DNA of 64,000 nt, taken from NCBI GenBank assembly GCA_009377445.1, contig WHUA01000003.1, forward strand, positions 124,001-188,000. The letters are read 5' to 3'. Positions within the stretch are counted from its first letter, which is position 1; each line of letters opens with the position of its first letter. Below the pieces are notes generated by a model that was not told where the DNA came from, searched no databases, and saw nothing but the letters and a program-made list of their open reading frames with translations. Made by a program: the position numbers and the translations under genes. The stretch comes from Alphaproteobacteria bacterium. GTDB taxonomy: Bacteria; Pseudomonadota; Alphaproteobacteria; UBA8366. Shown here one piece after another: positions 24,899 through 33,479 of this stretch.

Positions 24899-25666
24899 AT
24901 GATATTGGAGCTGACGCGCCGGGACGAGTTCTCGGTCATCACGCTGAACCGCCCCGAGGCGCTGAACGCGCTCAACACAGAGATGATCGCCGACATCGCC
25001 GCCGCGATCGACGAAGCCGCCAAGGCCGGCACCCGCGCGCTCCTGTTCACGGGCGCCGGCGGAAAGGCATTCTGTGCCGGTGCGGACATCAAGGAGCTGC
25101 TCGGCCGCTCGGTCATCGAATCGAAGCGCTTCGCCGCACTGGGCCAGCGCGTCTTCGCCAAGCTCGACACGCTGCCGATCCCATCCGTCGCGGCGATCAA
25201 CGGCTATGCCTTCGGCGGCGGACTCGAGCTGGCGCTCGCCTGCACCTTCCGCATCGCGACGCCGAACGCAAAGATGGGTCTGCCGGAAATCAAGCTTGCC
25301 GCCATTCCCGGCTACGGCGGCACGCAGCGCCTGCCGCGCGTCATCGGCGAGGCGCGCGCATTGGAGATGATCATGACCGGGCGCACGGTCGCCGCCGAGG
25401 AAGCCGAGCGGATCGGCCTGGTCAGCCGTATCGTCGAAGGCGACGCCGTTGCCGCCGGCATGGCGTTCGCGCGCGAATTCACGAAGTACAGCCTGCCGGT
25501 GCTGGCGCTCGCCCGCGAGGCGGTGATGCGCGCCGGTGACACGCCGATCAGCGAAGGGCTCAAGATCGAGGCCGACCTAAACACCCTCGCCTTCCAGACC
25601 GAGGACGTGCAGGAAGGCATGTCGGCCTTCATCGAAAAACGCGAGGCGAAGTTCAAGGATGCCTGA
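24899..25666 (+). CDS. Enoyl-CoA hydratase
   Basis: 255 residues. Unlike most crotonase-fold proteins in this window, both catalytic glutamates are present: FGGGLELALA and AKMGLPEIKLAAIPG. So true 2-enoyl-CoA hydration to the (S)-3-hydroxyacyl-CoA is likely. AGGAGG lies just upstream of the ATG, three bases after the ligase stop. The next gene overlaps by eight bases, showing tight coupling. Confidence 0.95.
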   Translation: MILELTRRDEFSVITLNRPEALNALNTEMIADIAAAIDEAAKAGTRALLFTGAGGKAFCAGADIKELLGRSVIESKRFAALGQRVFAKLDTLPIPSVAAINGYAFGGGLELALACTFRIATPNAKMGLPEIKLAAIPGYGGTQRLPRVIGEARALEMIMTGRTVAAEEAERIGLVSRIVEGDAVAAGMAFAREFTKYSLPVLALAREAVMRAGDTPISEGLKIEADLNTLAFQTEDVQEGMSAFIEKREAKFKDA

Positions 25667-26390
25667 GGGCGCAATCGCCGTGACGGGATCGAGCCGCGGC
25701 ATCGGCGCCGCGATCGCCGTCGAGCTTGCGGCGCGCGGCTTCACGGTGGCCTGCCTGTCGCGGGCCGGCGGTCTGCCCGCGAATGCGCCTGCGGGCGGAC
25801 GCTATATCTGCGTACGATGCGACGTGACGGACGAGGCGAGTATGCGCGATGCCTTCGCTCGGATCGGCAAGGAAGCGGGAACCTTGCGCGGCCTCGTCAA
25901 CAATGCCGACGTCCACCGCGAGACCGACAGTGCCAACCTCGCCACCGCCGACTTCGAGGACCTGATGCGCACCAACGCGACCTCGGTCATGATGGTGAGC
26001 CGCGAGGCCTATCCGCACCTCACGGCGGCGGGCGGCGGGCGCATCGTCAACATCGGCTCTTTCTTCGATCGCATCGGCGTGGCGCGCAACCTCGCCTATT
26101 GCGCGTCCAAGGCGGCGGTCGGCGCGATCACGCGCTGCCTCGCCGCCGAATGGGCGCGCGACGGCATCACCGTGATGAACGTGGCGCCGGGCTACATCGA
26201 GACGGACCTCAACCGGGATACGCTGCGGGACGAGAAATTCCGGCGCTGGCTGAAGGGCCGGTCGCCGGCGGGTCGGCCCGGAACGCCGGAAGAGGTTGCG
26301 CGGCTCGTGGCCTCGCTCTTCGGCGAGGACATCGCATTCCTGACCGGTGAGACGATCTACATCGATGGCGGCCAGGCGATGGCGCTGTAA
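25659..26390 (+). CDS. SDR oxidoreductase, 3-oxoacyl reductase/3-hydroxyacyl-CoA dehydrogenase-like
   Basis: 243-residue classical SDR. Cofactor motif TGSSRGIGAAIAV, LVNNADV (in place of NNAG), catalytic Ser in VNIGSFFDR and YCASK (Tyr-x-x-x-Lys). C-terminal YIDGGQAM is standard. Asn-Ala-Asp instead of Asn-Ala-Gly is a mild deviation. In operon context between an enoyl-CoA hydratase and an acyl-CoA dehydrogenase it most likely oxidises a 3-hydroxyacyl-CoA. It overlaps the hydratase end by eight bases. Confidence 0.92.
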   Translation: MPEGAIAVTGSSRGIGAAIAVELAARGFTVACLSRAGGLPANAPAGGRYICVRCDVTDEASMRDAFARIGKEAGTLRGLVNNADVHRETDSANLATADFEDLMRTNATSVMMVSREAYPHLTAAGGGRIVNIGSFFDRIGVARNLAYCASKAAVGAITRCLAAEWARDGITVMNVAPGYIETDLNRDTLRDEKFRRWLKGRSPAGRPGTPEEVARLVASLFGEDIAFLTGETIYIDGGQAMAL

Positions 26391-26421
26391 GCATGGTTTC
26401 GGCAGGAGAAAGCGGGCACGA

Positions 26422-27588
26422 ATGAAGCTATTCGCGCAACTCGAGGACTCGCTGAAACTGGACGGCGAGGAAGCGCTTCTGCTCGACAGCGTGCGCACCC
26501 TCGCCCGCGACCGCATCGCGCCCCGCGCGGCGGCCTACGACCGCAGCGGCGAATTTCCGTGGGACAACGTCCAGGACATCAACGCGCTTGGCCTCAACGC
26601 CATGTTCATCCCCGAAGCCTACGGTGGCGCGGCGCTATCCTATCTCGTCTACCTTGCCAGCGTGCGCGAGATATCGAAGGCCTGCGCGTCGACCGGCGTC
26701 ATCTGGGCGACTAATTTCCATGCGATGAAGCCGGTCATCGACATCGGCAGCGAGCGGCTGAAGCAGAAGTTCCTGCCGCGCATGGTGGAAGGCGCGCTCG
26801 CCGCGCTCTGCATCACCGAGCCGACGGCGGGGTCGGACGCCACGGGCATGCAGACGCGCTTCACCCCGGACGGCAACGATATCGTCGTCAACGGCGGCAA
26901 GATCTTCATCACCAACGGCGGCAAGGCCGACTTCTACCTCGTCTTCGGCAAGTGGAGCGGGATCGACGACCCGAAGGGTGCGATCACCGCGCTGGTCATC
27001 GAGAAGGGCACACCCGGCTTCGGCTTCGGCAAGCCCGAGGACAAGATGGGCCACCGCGCGTCGTCGACCGCAAGCCTCGCCTTCGAGGACTGCCGCGTGC
27101 CGCGCGAGAACCTGCTGGGCGAGCCGGGCCAAGGGCTCGAGATACTCCTCGCCTCGCTCAACAAGTCGCGGCCGAGCGTGGCGGCGCACGCGCTGGGCAT
27201 CGCCCGCGCCGCCTTCGAGGAGGCCGTCGCCTATATCAACCAGCGCAAACAGTCGCGCCGGCGCATCGTCGAGTTCCAGGGCATCCAGTTCATGCTGGCC
27301 GATATGGCGACCGATCTGGCCATGTGCGAGAACTGGCTGTGGTACGTGGCCCGCCTGGTCGACGGCGGTGCGGCCGACTTCAACGTCGAGGCGTCGATGC
27401 TGAAGATGCGCGCCTCCGACCTCGCCATGCGCATCGCGACCGATGCGGTGCAGCTTCACGGCGGCTACGGCTACATCAAGGACTACGCCGTGGAGCGGCT
27501 GATGCGGGACGCGAAGGTGACCCAGATCTGGGAAGGCACCAACCAGGTGCACCGCCAGATCATCGGGCGGAGCTTCGTGGAGCGATGA
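26422..27588 (+). CDS. Acyl-CoA dehydrogenase
   Basis: 388 residues. Features: ALCITEPTAGSDATGMQTR for FAD/substrate, QLHGGYGYIKDYAVERLMRD, and IWEGTNQVHRQIIG with the Glu of the catalytic base position. It is a better match to the canonical family than the copy at 17212. The start ATG 26422 follows AGGAG with a suitable gap. Its TGA overlaps the ATG of the next gene, so the pair is translationally coupled. Confidence 0.95.
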   Translation: MKLFAQLEDSLKLDGEEALLLDSVRTLARDRIAPRAAAYDRSGEFPWDNVQDINALGLNAMFIPEAYGGAALSYLVYLASVREISKACASTGVIWATNFHAMKPVIDIGSERLKQKFLPRMVEGALAALCITEPTAGSDATGMQTRFTPDGNDIVVNGGKIFITNGGKADFYLVFGKWSGIDDPKGAITALVIEKGTPGFGFGKPEDKMGHRASSTASLAFEDCRVPRENLLGEPGQGLEILLASLNKSRPSVAAHALGIARAAFEEAVAYINQRKQSRRRIVEFQGIQFMLADMATDLAMCENWLWYVARLVDGGAADFNVEASMLKMRASDLAMRIATDAVQLHGGYGYIKDYAVERLMRDAKVTQIWEGTNQVHRQIIGRSFVER

Positions 27589-28712
27589 CGCAACCGCTCC
27601 GCGGCATCCGCGTGCTCGACTTCTCGACCCTGCTGCCCGGACCGATGGCGGGGCTGATCCTGGCCGAAGCGGGCGCCGAGGTCATCAAGATCGAGCGACC
27701 CAGCTACGGCGAGGAGATGCGGCTCTACGAGCCCCGCTTCGGCGATACCAGCGCCAATTTCGCCCTGCTGAACCGGGGCAAGAAGAGCCTCGCGCTCGAC
27801 CTCAAGGACGTCGCCACCATCGCGAAGCTGCGCAGGTTGATCGTGGACTCGCACGTCATCCTCGAGCAGTTCCGCCCCGGCGTCATGGCGCGCCTCGGCC
27901 TGGGTTACGACGACGTCCGCAAGATCAATCCGGCCATCGTCTATTGCTCGATCACCGGTTACGGCCAGACCGGGCCCAAGGCGAATACCGCGGCGCACGA
28001 CCTCAACTACATCGGCGACACGGGACTGCTGGCGCTGTCCGCGGGCGCAGACGGCGCGCCGGTCCCGCCGCCCGGCCTGATCGCCGACATCGGCGGGGGC
28101 TCGCTGCCGGCGGTCGTCAACATCCTGCTGGCGCTTCGCGGGGCGGAGAAGTCCGGCGAGGGGACTCATCTCGACATCGCCATGTGCGACAACGTCCTGG
28201 CCTGGCAGTACTGGGCCATCGCGACGATCGAGGCGGAAGGCCGGACGCCCGTCCCCGGCAGGGAGCTCGTCACCGGCGGCTCGCCCCGCTACCGCATCTA
28301 TCGGACCGCGGACGAGCGCTTCGCCGCGATCGCCGCGCTGGAGCAGAAGTTCTGGGATAACCTCTGCGACCTGCTCGACTTGCCCGCGGACCTTCGCGAC
28401 GACAGCCGTGACCCAGAGGCGACCGCCGCGGATGTCGCCCGCATCATCGCATCGAAACCCGCCGCGCACTGGCGGGAGGCGTTCGCTGCACGCGACGTCT
28501 GCTGCTCGATCGTCCAGGACATGGCGGAGGCGATGGCCGACCCGCATTTCCGTGCACGGGGCCTGTTCGGGCGTCGCGTGGTGGATGGGCGGCATAGTCT
28601 CACCGCAGTCCCCGTCCCCGTGGTCCCACAGTTCCGCGATCCCGGCCGAGACGCCGGCTACCCGCATCTCGGCGACGCGAACAACCTGCTGGATGGCGGA
28701 GAGGATGGTTAA
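27585..28712 (+). CDS. Family III CoA-transferase (CaiB/BaiF)
   Basis: 375 residues. GIRVLDFSTLLPGPMAG, AGAEVIKIERPSYGEEM, LLNRGKKSLALDLKD, FRPGVMARLGLGY, YCSITGYGQTGP are family landmarks; the nucleophilic Asp is probably that of AMCDNVLAW. Overlap with the acyl-CoA dehydrogenase is ATGA. It closes the plus operon and is followed by a palindromic repeat. Each of the two divergent operons thus has its own CoA-transferase. Confidence 0.94.
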   Translation: MTQPLRGIRVLDFSTLLPGPMAGLILAEAGAEVIKIERPSYGEEMRLYEPRFGDTSANFALLNRGKKSLALDLKDVATIAKLRRLIVDSHVILEQFRPGVMARLGLGYDDVRKINPAIVYCSITGYGQTGPKANTAAHDLNYIGDTGLLALSAGADGAPVPPPGLIADIGGGSLPAVVNILLALRGAEKSGEGTHLDIAMCDNVLAWQYWAIATIEAEGRTPVPGRELVTGGSPRYRIYRTADERFAAIAALEQKFWDNLCDLLDLPADLRDDSRDPEATAADVARIIASKPAAHWREAFAARDVCCSIVQDMAEAMADPHFRARGLFGRRVVDGRHSLTAVPVPVVPQFRDPGRDAGYPHLGDANNLLDGGEDG

Positions 28713-28714
28713 GC

Positions 28715-28804
28715 ATGGATTGCCGGATCAAATCCGGCAATGACGGTTTTATTTTGAAATCAATAGCATAGCGTCACTCTCGGACTTGATCCGCGAGTCC
28801 ACGG
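28715..28804. repeat. Paired-palindrome intergenic repeat, copy 2
   Basis: Left palindrome attgccggat-caa-atccggcaat (28719-28741) followed by gacgg; right part cgtcac with actctcgga-cttga-tccgcgagt (28776-28798, imperfect) and ccacgg. A short AT-rich spacer lies between. Same plan as copies at 16694 and 47079. It lies between convergent CoA-transferase genes. Confidence 0.8.
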
Positions 28805-28814
28805 CTCGTTCCGC

Positions 28815-29984
28815 TCACGCCGCTCTTCCCCCGGTCAGCGCAGCGATCTCCGACGCGCTCAGCCCCAAACCGGCCAGCACCTCTTCCGTATGTTCGCCCA
28901 CGTCCGGGAGCGTGTGGCGCGGGTCGCCGTCGCGGCTGGGCGTGGCGCCGGGCACGTTCGGCACCGGCACTTTTCCCAGGTCGGGTTGCGTCACCATCGG
29001 CGCGGCGGCGACCGCCTGCACATGCAGGTCGGAGAGCCAGTCGAGCGGGCTCTGCACCGGGCTGGTGAGCACATCCGCCTCGCGCATGCGATCCGCCCAC
29101 ACGGCCGAAGTTTCCTTCAGGAAAGCCTGCTGCAGCAGCGGGAGCAGGATATCCTTGTTCTGCGCCCGCTTCTCGAAGTCGTTGAAGCGCGGGTCTTCGG
29201 CGAGCGCCGGCAACCCGATGACCCGGCAGATCGCCTGATACTGCCGCTCGTGCAGCAGCGTAACGAGGACCCATCCATCCTTGCTCTGATATACGCCGCC
29301 CGGCACGTTGGGCAGGCGCGGCGGCCCATCCAGGAGATACTGATCGAGGAGATGCGGCGACAGGATCGCGGCGATGCTCTGCATCAGGCTGACGTCGAGA
29401 TACTTGCCGGCCCCATCCGCCCGGCGGGCGAACAGCGCCATCGACACCGCCTGGAACCCGTAGAGCCCGGTGATCGCGTCGATCATGAAGACCTGGGCCT
29501 TGACCGGCGTGCCGTCGGGCGCCCGGTTCATCGTCATCATGCCGGAGAAGGCCTGCGCCACGGTGTCGGTGCAGGGCCGGTCGCGATAGGGACCCTGTTG
29601 CCCATAACCGCTGATCGAGAGGTAGACGAGGCCGGGGTTGGTTTTATGCACCTCCTCGTAGCCAAGGCCGAGACGCCCGACCGCGCCGGGGCGGAAGTTC
29701 TCGACGAAGACGTCCGCCCGGTCGACCAGCCGGCGCGCGACGTGGAGCGCATCCGGGTTCTTGAGGTCGAGGACGACGCTCTTCTTGCCGCGGTTATAAC
29801 TGGCCGAGTGCGAGGTCTGCTTGCCGTAGCGCGGGCCGATCTGGCGCATCCAGTCGCCCGACGGCGGCTCGATCTTGATGACCTCCGCGCCGTGCAGCGC
29901 CAGCAGCATGCCGCAATGCGGGCCGGCGATGCCCTGGCTGACGTCGACGACGCGGATGCCCTCCAGCGGCGCTCGCTCGGTCAT
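28815..29984 (-). CDS. Family III CoA-transferase-like protein
   Basis: 389 residues with the usual landmarks GIRVVDVSQGIAGPHC, HGAEVIKIEPPSGDW, SYNRGKKSVVLDLKN, FRPGAVGRLGLGY, YLSISGYGQQGPY. At the position where formyl-CoA transferase has its nucleophilic Asp the sequence reads LDVSLMQSIAAIL, that is Gln by eye alignment, so transfer through an aspartyl-CoA anhydride may not be possible and another function such as racemase or a CoA-binding role should be considered. GGGAG precedes the ATG. It stands alone on the minus strand. Confidence 0.9.
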   Translation of the reverse strand: MTERAPLEGIRVVDVSQGIAGPHCGMLLALHGAEVIKIEPPSGDWMRQIGPRYGKQTSHSASYNRGKKSVVLDLKNPDALHVARRLVDRADVFVENFRPGAVGRLGLGYEEVHKTNPGLVYLSISGYGQQGPYRDRPCTDTVAQAFSGMMTMNRAPDGTPVKAQVFMIDAITGLYGFQAVSMALFARRADGAGKYLDVSLMQSIAAILSPHLLDQYLLDGPPRLPNVPGGVYQSKDGWVLVTLLHERQYQAICRVIGLPALAEDPRFNDFEKRAQNKDILLPLLQQAFLKETSAVWADRMREADVLTSPVQSPLDWLSDLHVQAVAAAPMVTQPDLGKVPVPNVPGATPSRDGDPRHTLPDVGEHTEEVLAGLGLSASEIAALTGGRAA

Positions 29985-30055
29985 GGCTCTGCTCCCGTGG
30001 CGGTTGTCCCGTAGTCAAGGCTATAGGCGTACAGCATTGCCGGCAATTCTCGGAT

Positions 30056-30132
30056 CCTCATGCTGAGCTTGTCGAAGCATGAGGTTGCTCGATGTCGGAG
30101 CGTACTCATCCTTCGACAAGCTCAGGATGAGG
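30056..30132. repeat. Second inverted pair of the GACAAGCTCAGGATGAGG-type repeat
   Basis: Reverse unit at 30056-30084 (cctcatgctgagcttgtcga onward) and forward unit at 30105-30132 (ctcatccttcgacaagctca onward), 20 bases apart. Together they could form a long hairpin. Located between a CoA-transferase-like gene's promoter side and the end of the MmgE/PrpD gene. Confidence 0.8.
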
Positions 30133-30163
30133 TCCATAGGGTTGATCTACGGCGACAACCGGG

Positions 30164-31600
30164 CTAAGCGGTTGCCAAACACACCGCCGCTTCCAGCTCG
30201 CGCATGTCCGGCGCGCGATCCAATCCCATGACCGCATCCAGCACGCGCTGCGCGCGCTGGCGGCTTATGGCGCGGGTGGCGTTGCTCCAGAATTTTTCGA
30301 TCACGTTCTCGGCGGTGATGGGATTGCCGTCCGAGCCGAGATTGTATTTCTGGTAGTGCTTCAGCTCGCGCCCGTCTTTGGTGCGGACGACGACAGTGCC
30401 GGAGAAATAGCGCGGGAACAGCGTTTCGCTCGTCTCCTCGTAACGCACCTTGTCGCAGAGCGCGAGGATGCCGGGATCGGTGTAGGCCTCGGGGTCGAGC
30501 TCGTCGAGCGTGAAGCGGCCCCGCGTCAGCGCCGCAGCGATCACGTAGTGCACACTGAACTGCGCCGCGTAGGCGCTGTGCGGCCGGCGCTTGCGCGCCT
30601 CCGGCGTGCAGACGGCGGTGACCTCTTCCTTGTGGATCAATGCGACGACGGAATCGATATCGTCGGGCTTGAGCCCATGATCCTTGTGCAGCTTGATCGC
30701 CGCGTCGATGAAGGCGTGATTGAAGTGGCAGGCGGGATAGGGCTTGTAGGCCACGTCCAGCATCTCCCACTGCTCGCCGAAACCCGCGGTGCAAGTTGCC
30801 AGGTCCACCTCCAGCTTGTTGCCGAAGGCATTGTAGAGGCCGTACGGCCCCTCGTAGGGCGTGCGCGAGCCGGTGAAGCCGTGCTTGGCCCAGCCCGCCG
30901 CCGTGATGGCGCTGGCCGCGGCGATGCCCGGATGCATGCGTTTCACCCAGGCGCCGTTGGAATGATACTCCCGCGTGCCGCTGGTCATGCTGAGGGCGAG
31001 GCCCTGCGCCTCGGCAAGCTGTTCGGTCGAAAGGTCGGCGAGCCGGCCGGCGATCAGCGCGCAGCCGAAGGTGCCCATGATCGGCGTCGTGTGGAAGCCC
31101 GTCACATGCACGCCGCCATGCGCCGTCTTGGCGATGCGCGTTCCGGCCTCGATCCCCATGAGATAGGCGGCCAGCGCGTCGCGCCCGCTCCGGCCCCGCG
31201 ACGTCGCCATCGCGAACATCGTAGGCACCGCGCTCGCCGAGCAGTGCATCAGGCCGGATGGGTGCGTATCGTCGAAATCCAGCCCGTGGATCAGCGTGCC
31301 GTTGACCATCGCCGCGTCGCGAAGCGGCAGGCGGACCGGCATGCCGATCACCGGCGACGGCCCCTCGCCGCCCAGCTCGCGCGCCGCCGTAACGGCGCGC
31401 TGGCCGTAGTCCATCGTCGTCGAGGCCAGCCCGATGCCGAAGCAGTCGAGAATATGCAGCTTCGCGACCTCGACGACCTTGGCCGGCGCCTGCTCCAGCT
31501 CGAAGCGCGCCGCGAAATCCGCCAGCTTCTCGGAAACCGTGGAGGCGCCGGATGCTTCACCCGGCTGCCGGAAGGCGACGGGCTTGACGACTGCGCTCAT
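30164..31600 (-). CDS. MmgE/PrpD family protein 1
   Basis: 478 residues, full length for the family, whose best-known member is 2-methylcitrate dehydratase. LHILDCFGIGLAS near the start, NGTLIHGLDFDDTHPSG around residue 95, GVHVTGFHTTPIMGTFG, and SNGAWVKRMHPGIAAASA carry the conserved residues; KPYPACHFNHAFIDAA follows. No prpB or prpC gene is near, so 2-methylcitrate is not the obvious substrate; the family also covers cis-aconitate decarboxylase. ATG 31600 is preferred because AGGAG sits at good distance. It is the first of four such proteins in the window. Confidence 0.92.
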   Translation of the reverse strand: MSAVVKPVAFRQPGEASGASTVSEKLADFAARFELEQAPAKVVEVAKLHILDCFGIGLASTTMDYGQRAVTAARELGGEGPSPVIGMPVRLPLRDAAMVNGTLIHGLDFDDTHPSGLMHCSASAVPTMFAMATSRGRSGRDALAAYLMGIEAGTRIAKTAHGGVHVTGFHTTPIMGTFGCALIAGRLADLSTEQLAEAQGLALSMTSGTREYHSNGAWVKRMHPGIAAASAITAAGWAKHGFTGSRTPYEGPYGLYNAFGNKLEVDLATCTAGFGEQWEMLDVAYKPYPACHFNHAFIDAAIKLHKDHGLKPDDIDSVVALIHKEEVTAVCTPEARKRRPHSAYAAQFSVHYVIAAALTRGRFTLDELDPEAYTDPGILALCDKVRYEETSETLFPRYFSGTVVVRTKDGRELKHYQKYNLGSDGNPITAENVIEKFWSNATRAISRQRAQRVLDAVMGLDRAPDMRELEAAVCLATA

Positions 31601-31727
31601 GGTAAGGACTCCTGACAAGCGGTTTGGCCTAATTTAGGCGAAACGCGGCGCGGGCGAAATTTCCGGGGACGCGCCCCTCGAATGCGCCGGCGGCAAGTCA
31701 AATCGCCGCCGGCGCCCCGGGTAACCT

Positions 31728-33476
31728 CTAGCCGACCTCCAACGTTCCCTTGCCGGCGATCTTGCGGGCCAGCATGACGGTGACGACGCTGAGCAGCGCG
31801 ATGACCACCGAGATGGCTGCCGCGTTCTCGACCGCGCCTTCCTCCAGATAGATGTAGACGGCAACCGCCATCACCTCCGTCCCCGGCTGCGCCAGGAAGA
31901 CCGACATCGCCAGCTCGCGCAGACTGAGCGAGAAGATCAGGACCCAGCCGACCCAGATGCCGGTCTTCATCAGCGGAACGGTCACGTCCCGCACGGAGCG
32001 CAGCCACGTGGCGCCGCAGATCCGCGCCGCCTCTTCGAGCTCTTCGCCGATCTGCTTGATGGCGTTGCGCATGAAGATGAAGGCGAAGGGAATCTTCTTC
32101 GCCATGTAGGCGACGAAGATGATCCACAGCGAACCGTACAGCACGTCGATGTAGCCGATCAGGATGCCGACGCCCATCGCCACCGCCGGGAAACCGAAGG
32201 TGATCATAACGATGAAAGTCACGAGCCCGCGCCCAGGAATCTTCGTCCGCTCGACGATCCAGACATAGACGATGCCGAGCAGCACGCACAGCGTCGCCGT
32301 CGCGAGGGACAGCTTCATGCTGTTCTTCACCGATTGCCAGACGATGAAAGTGTCGTCGAAGAATATCTTGTAGTTGCTGAGGACCATGTTCTTCAGTGCG
32401 ATATCCGCCCCGAAGGTGTTAAGCAGCGAAAGGATGATGAGCGCCGTCATGGGCAGCAGGACGCTGAAGAAGATCACCAGGAAGCAGAAGCTGAACGCGG
32501 CCCAACGCCAGCGGCCCAGCTCGACCGCCTGCGCCTTGCCGATCTTGCCGGTCAGCGTCGTGTACTTGGTGCGACCGATCCACCACTTCTGGCACAACAG
32601 GCACAGCGCGGTGAAGAAGATGATCGGGATCGACACCGCAGCCGCAAGCTGCAACTGCGGCGGATACGCCAGCAAGGTATAGATCTTCGTGGTCAGTACG
32701 TGGATGTTGACCGGAAATCCGAGCGCGGCCGGCGCGCCGAAGGCGGCCAGCGCATCCAGGATGCAGAGGATCAGGCCCGACAAGATTGCCGGTGTCACCA
32801 GCGGCAGGGTTACCGTGGTGGCGGTTCGAAAACGTCCTGCCCCCAGATTCCGCGCGGCGTCTTCGTAGGACGGATCGATGTTGTCCAGCGCGGCGGTGAC
32901 GGCGAAGAACACCAGCGGATAGAAGTGCATCGATTCGACGAAGATCAGGCCACCCATGGAAAAGATATCGATCGGCGGCGTATCGAGGCCGAAGATGCTC
33001 ATCAGGAGCTTGTTGATTTTCCCGGAGTTGGGCGCCAGGAGGAATATCCACGCGATCACTGCGATAAACGACGGCACGATAAAGGCGATACCGGCGAAGG
33101 CGCGCACGACCCCTTTTCCCGGCATGTCCGTGCGCGAGACGAGCCACGCCATCGGCAGGCCGACCAACAGGCAGATCAGCGGGACGAAAAACGCGAGAAT
33201 GAGCGAATTCATCAGGGCCGAGACCAGGCCGCCCCGCGTAAACACCGCCGTGTAGTTGCTGAACGTTAACTTGCCCGTCTCGTCGAAGAGGCTGAATTCG
33301 AACAGCAGATAGACCGGGTAGCACACCAGCCCGGCCAGCGCGGCGACGGCGACCAGCATGACGAAGTATTTTACCGGCTCCCGCCGCATGTTCGTCTGAA
33401 ATTCTTCGAAGCCGAGAGCGAGCCTCCGCCCAAGGCCGGAAAGTAATCTGCCGCTATCGGCTGTGGTTGTCGCCAT
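31728..33476 (-). CDS. ABC transporter permease, duplicated (Fe(III)/thiamine type)
   Basis: 582-residue inner-membrane protein with about twelve hydrophobic segments in two similar halves. Each half has the cytoplasmic loop that contacts the ATPase: EDAARNLGAGRFRTATTVTLP in the first and EEAARICGATWLRSVRDVTVP in the second. This fused layout is typical of FbpB/ThiP-like permeases. It starts three bases after the stop of the ATPase gene. Together with the ATPase and binding protein upstream it forms a complete importer. Confidence 0.93.
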   Translation of the reverse strand: MATTTADSGRLLSGLGRRLALGFEEFQTNMRREPVKYFVMLVAVAALAGLVCYPVYLLFEFSLFDETGKLTFSNYTAVFTRGGLVSALMNSLILAFFVPLICLLVGLPMAWLVSRTDMPGKGVVRAFAGIAFIVPSFIAVIAWIFLLAPNSGKINKLLMSIFGLDTPPIDIFSMGGLIFVESMHFYPLVFFAVTAALDNIDPSYEDAARNLGAGRFRTATTVTLPLVTPAILSGLILCILDALAAFGAPAALGFPVNIHVLTTKIYTLLAYPPQLQLAAAVSIPIIFFTALCLLCQKWWIGRTKYTTLTGKIGKAQAVELGRWRWAAFSFCFLVIFFSVLLPMTALIILSLLNTFGADIALKNMVLSNYKIFFDDTFIVWQSVKNSMKLSLATATLCVLLGIVYVWIVERTKIPGRGLVTFIVMITFGFPAVAMGVGILIGYIDVLYGSLWIIFVAYMAKKIPFAFIFMRNAIKQIGEELEEAARICGATWLRSVRDVTVPLMKTGIWVGWVLIFSLSLRELAMSVFLAQPGTEVMAVAVYIYLEEGAVENAAAISVVIALLSVVTVMLARKIAGKGTLEVG

Positions 33477-33479
33477 CGC

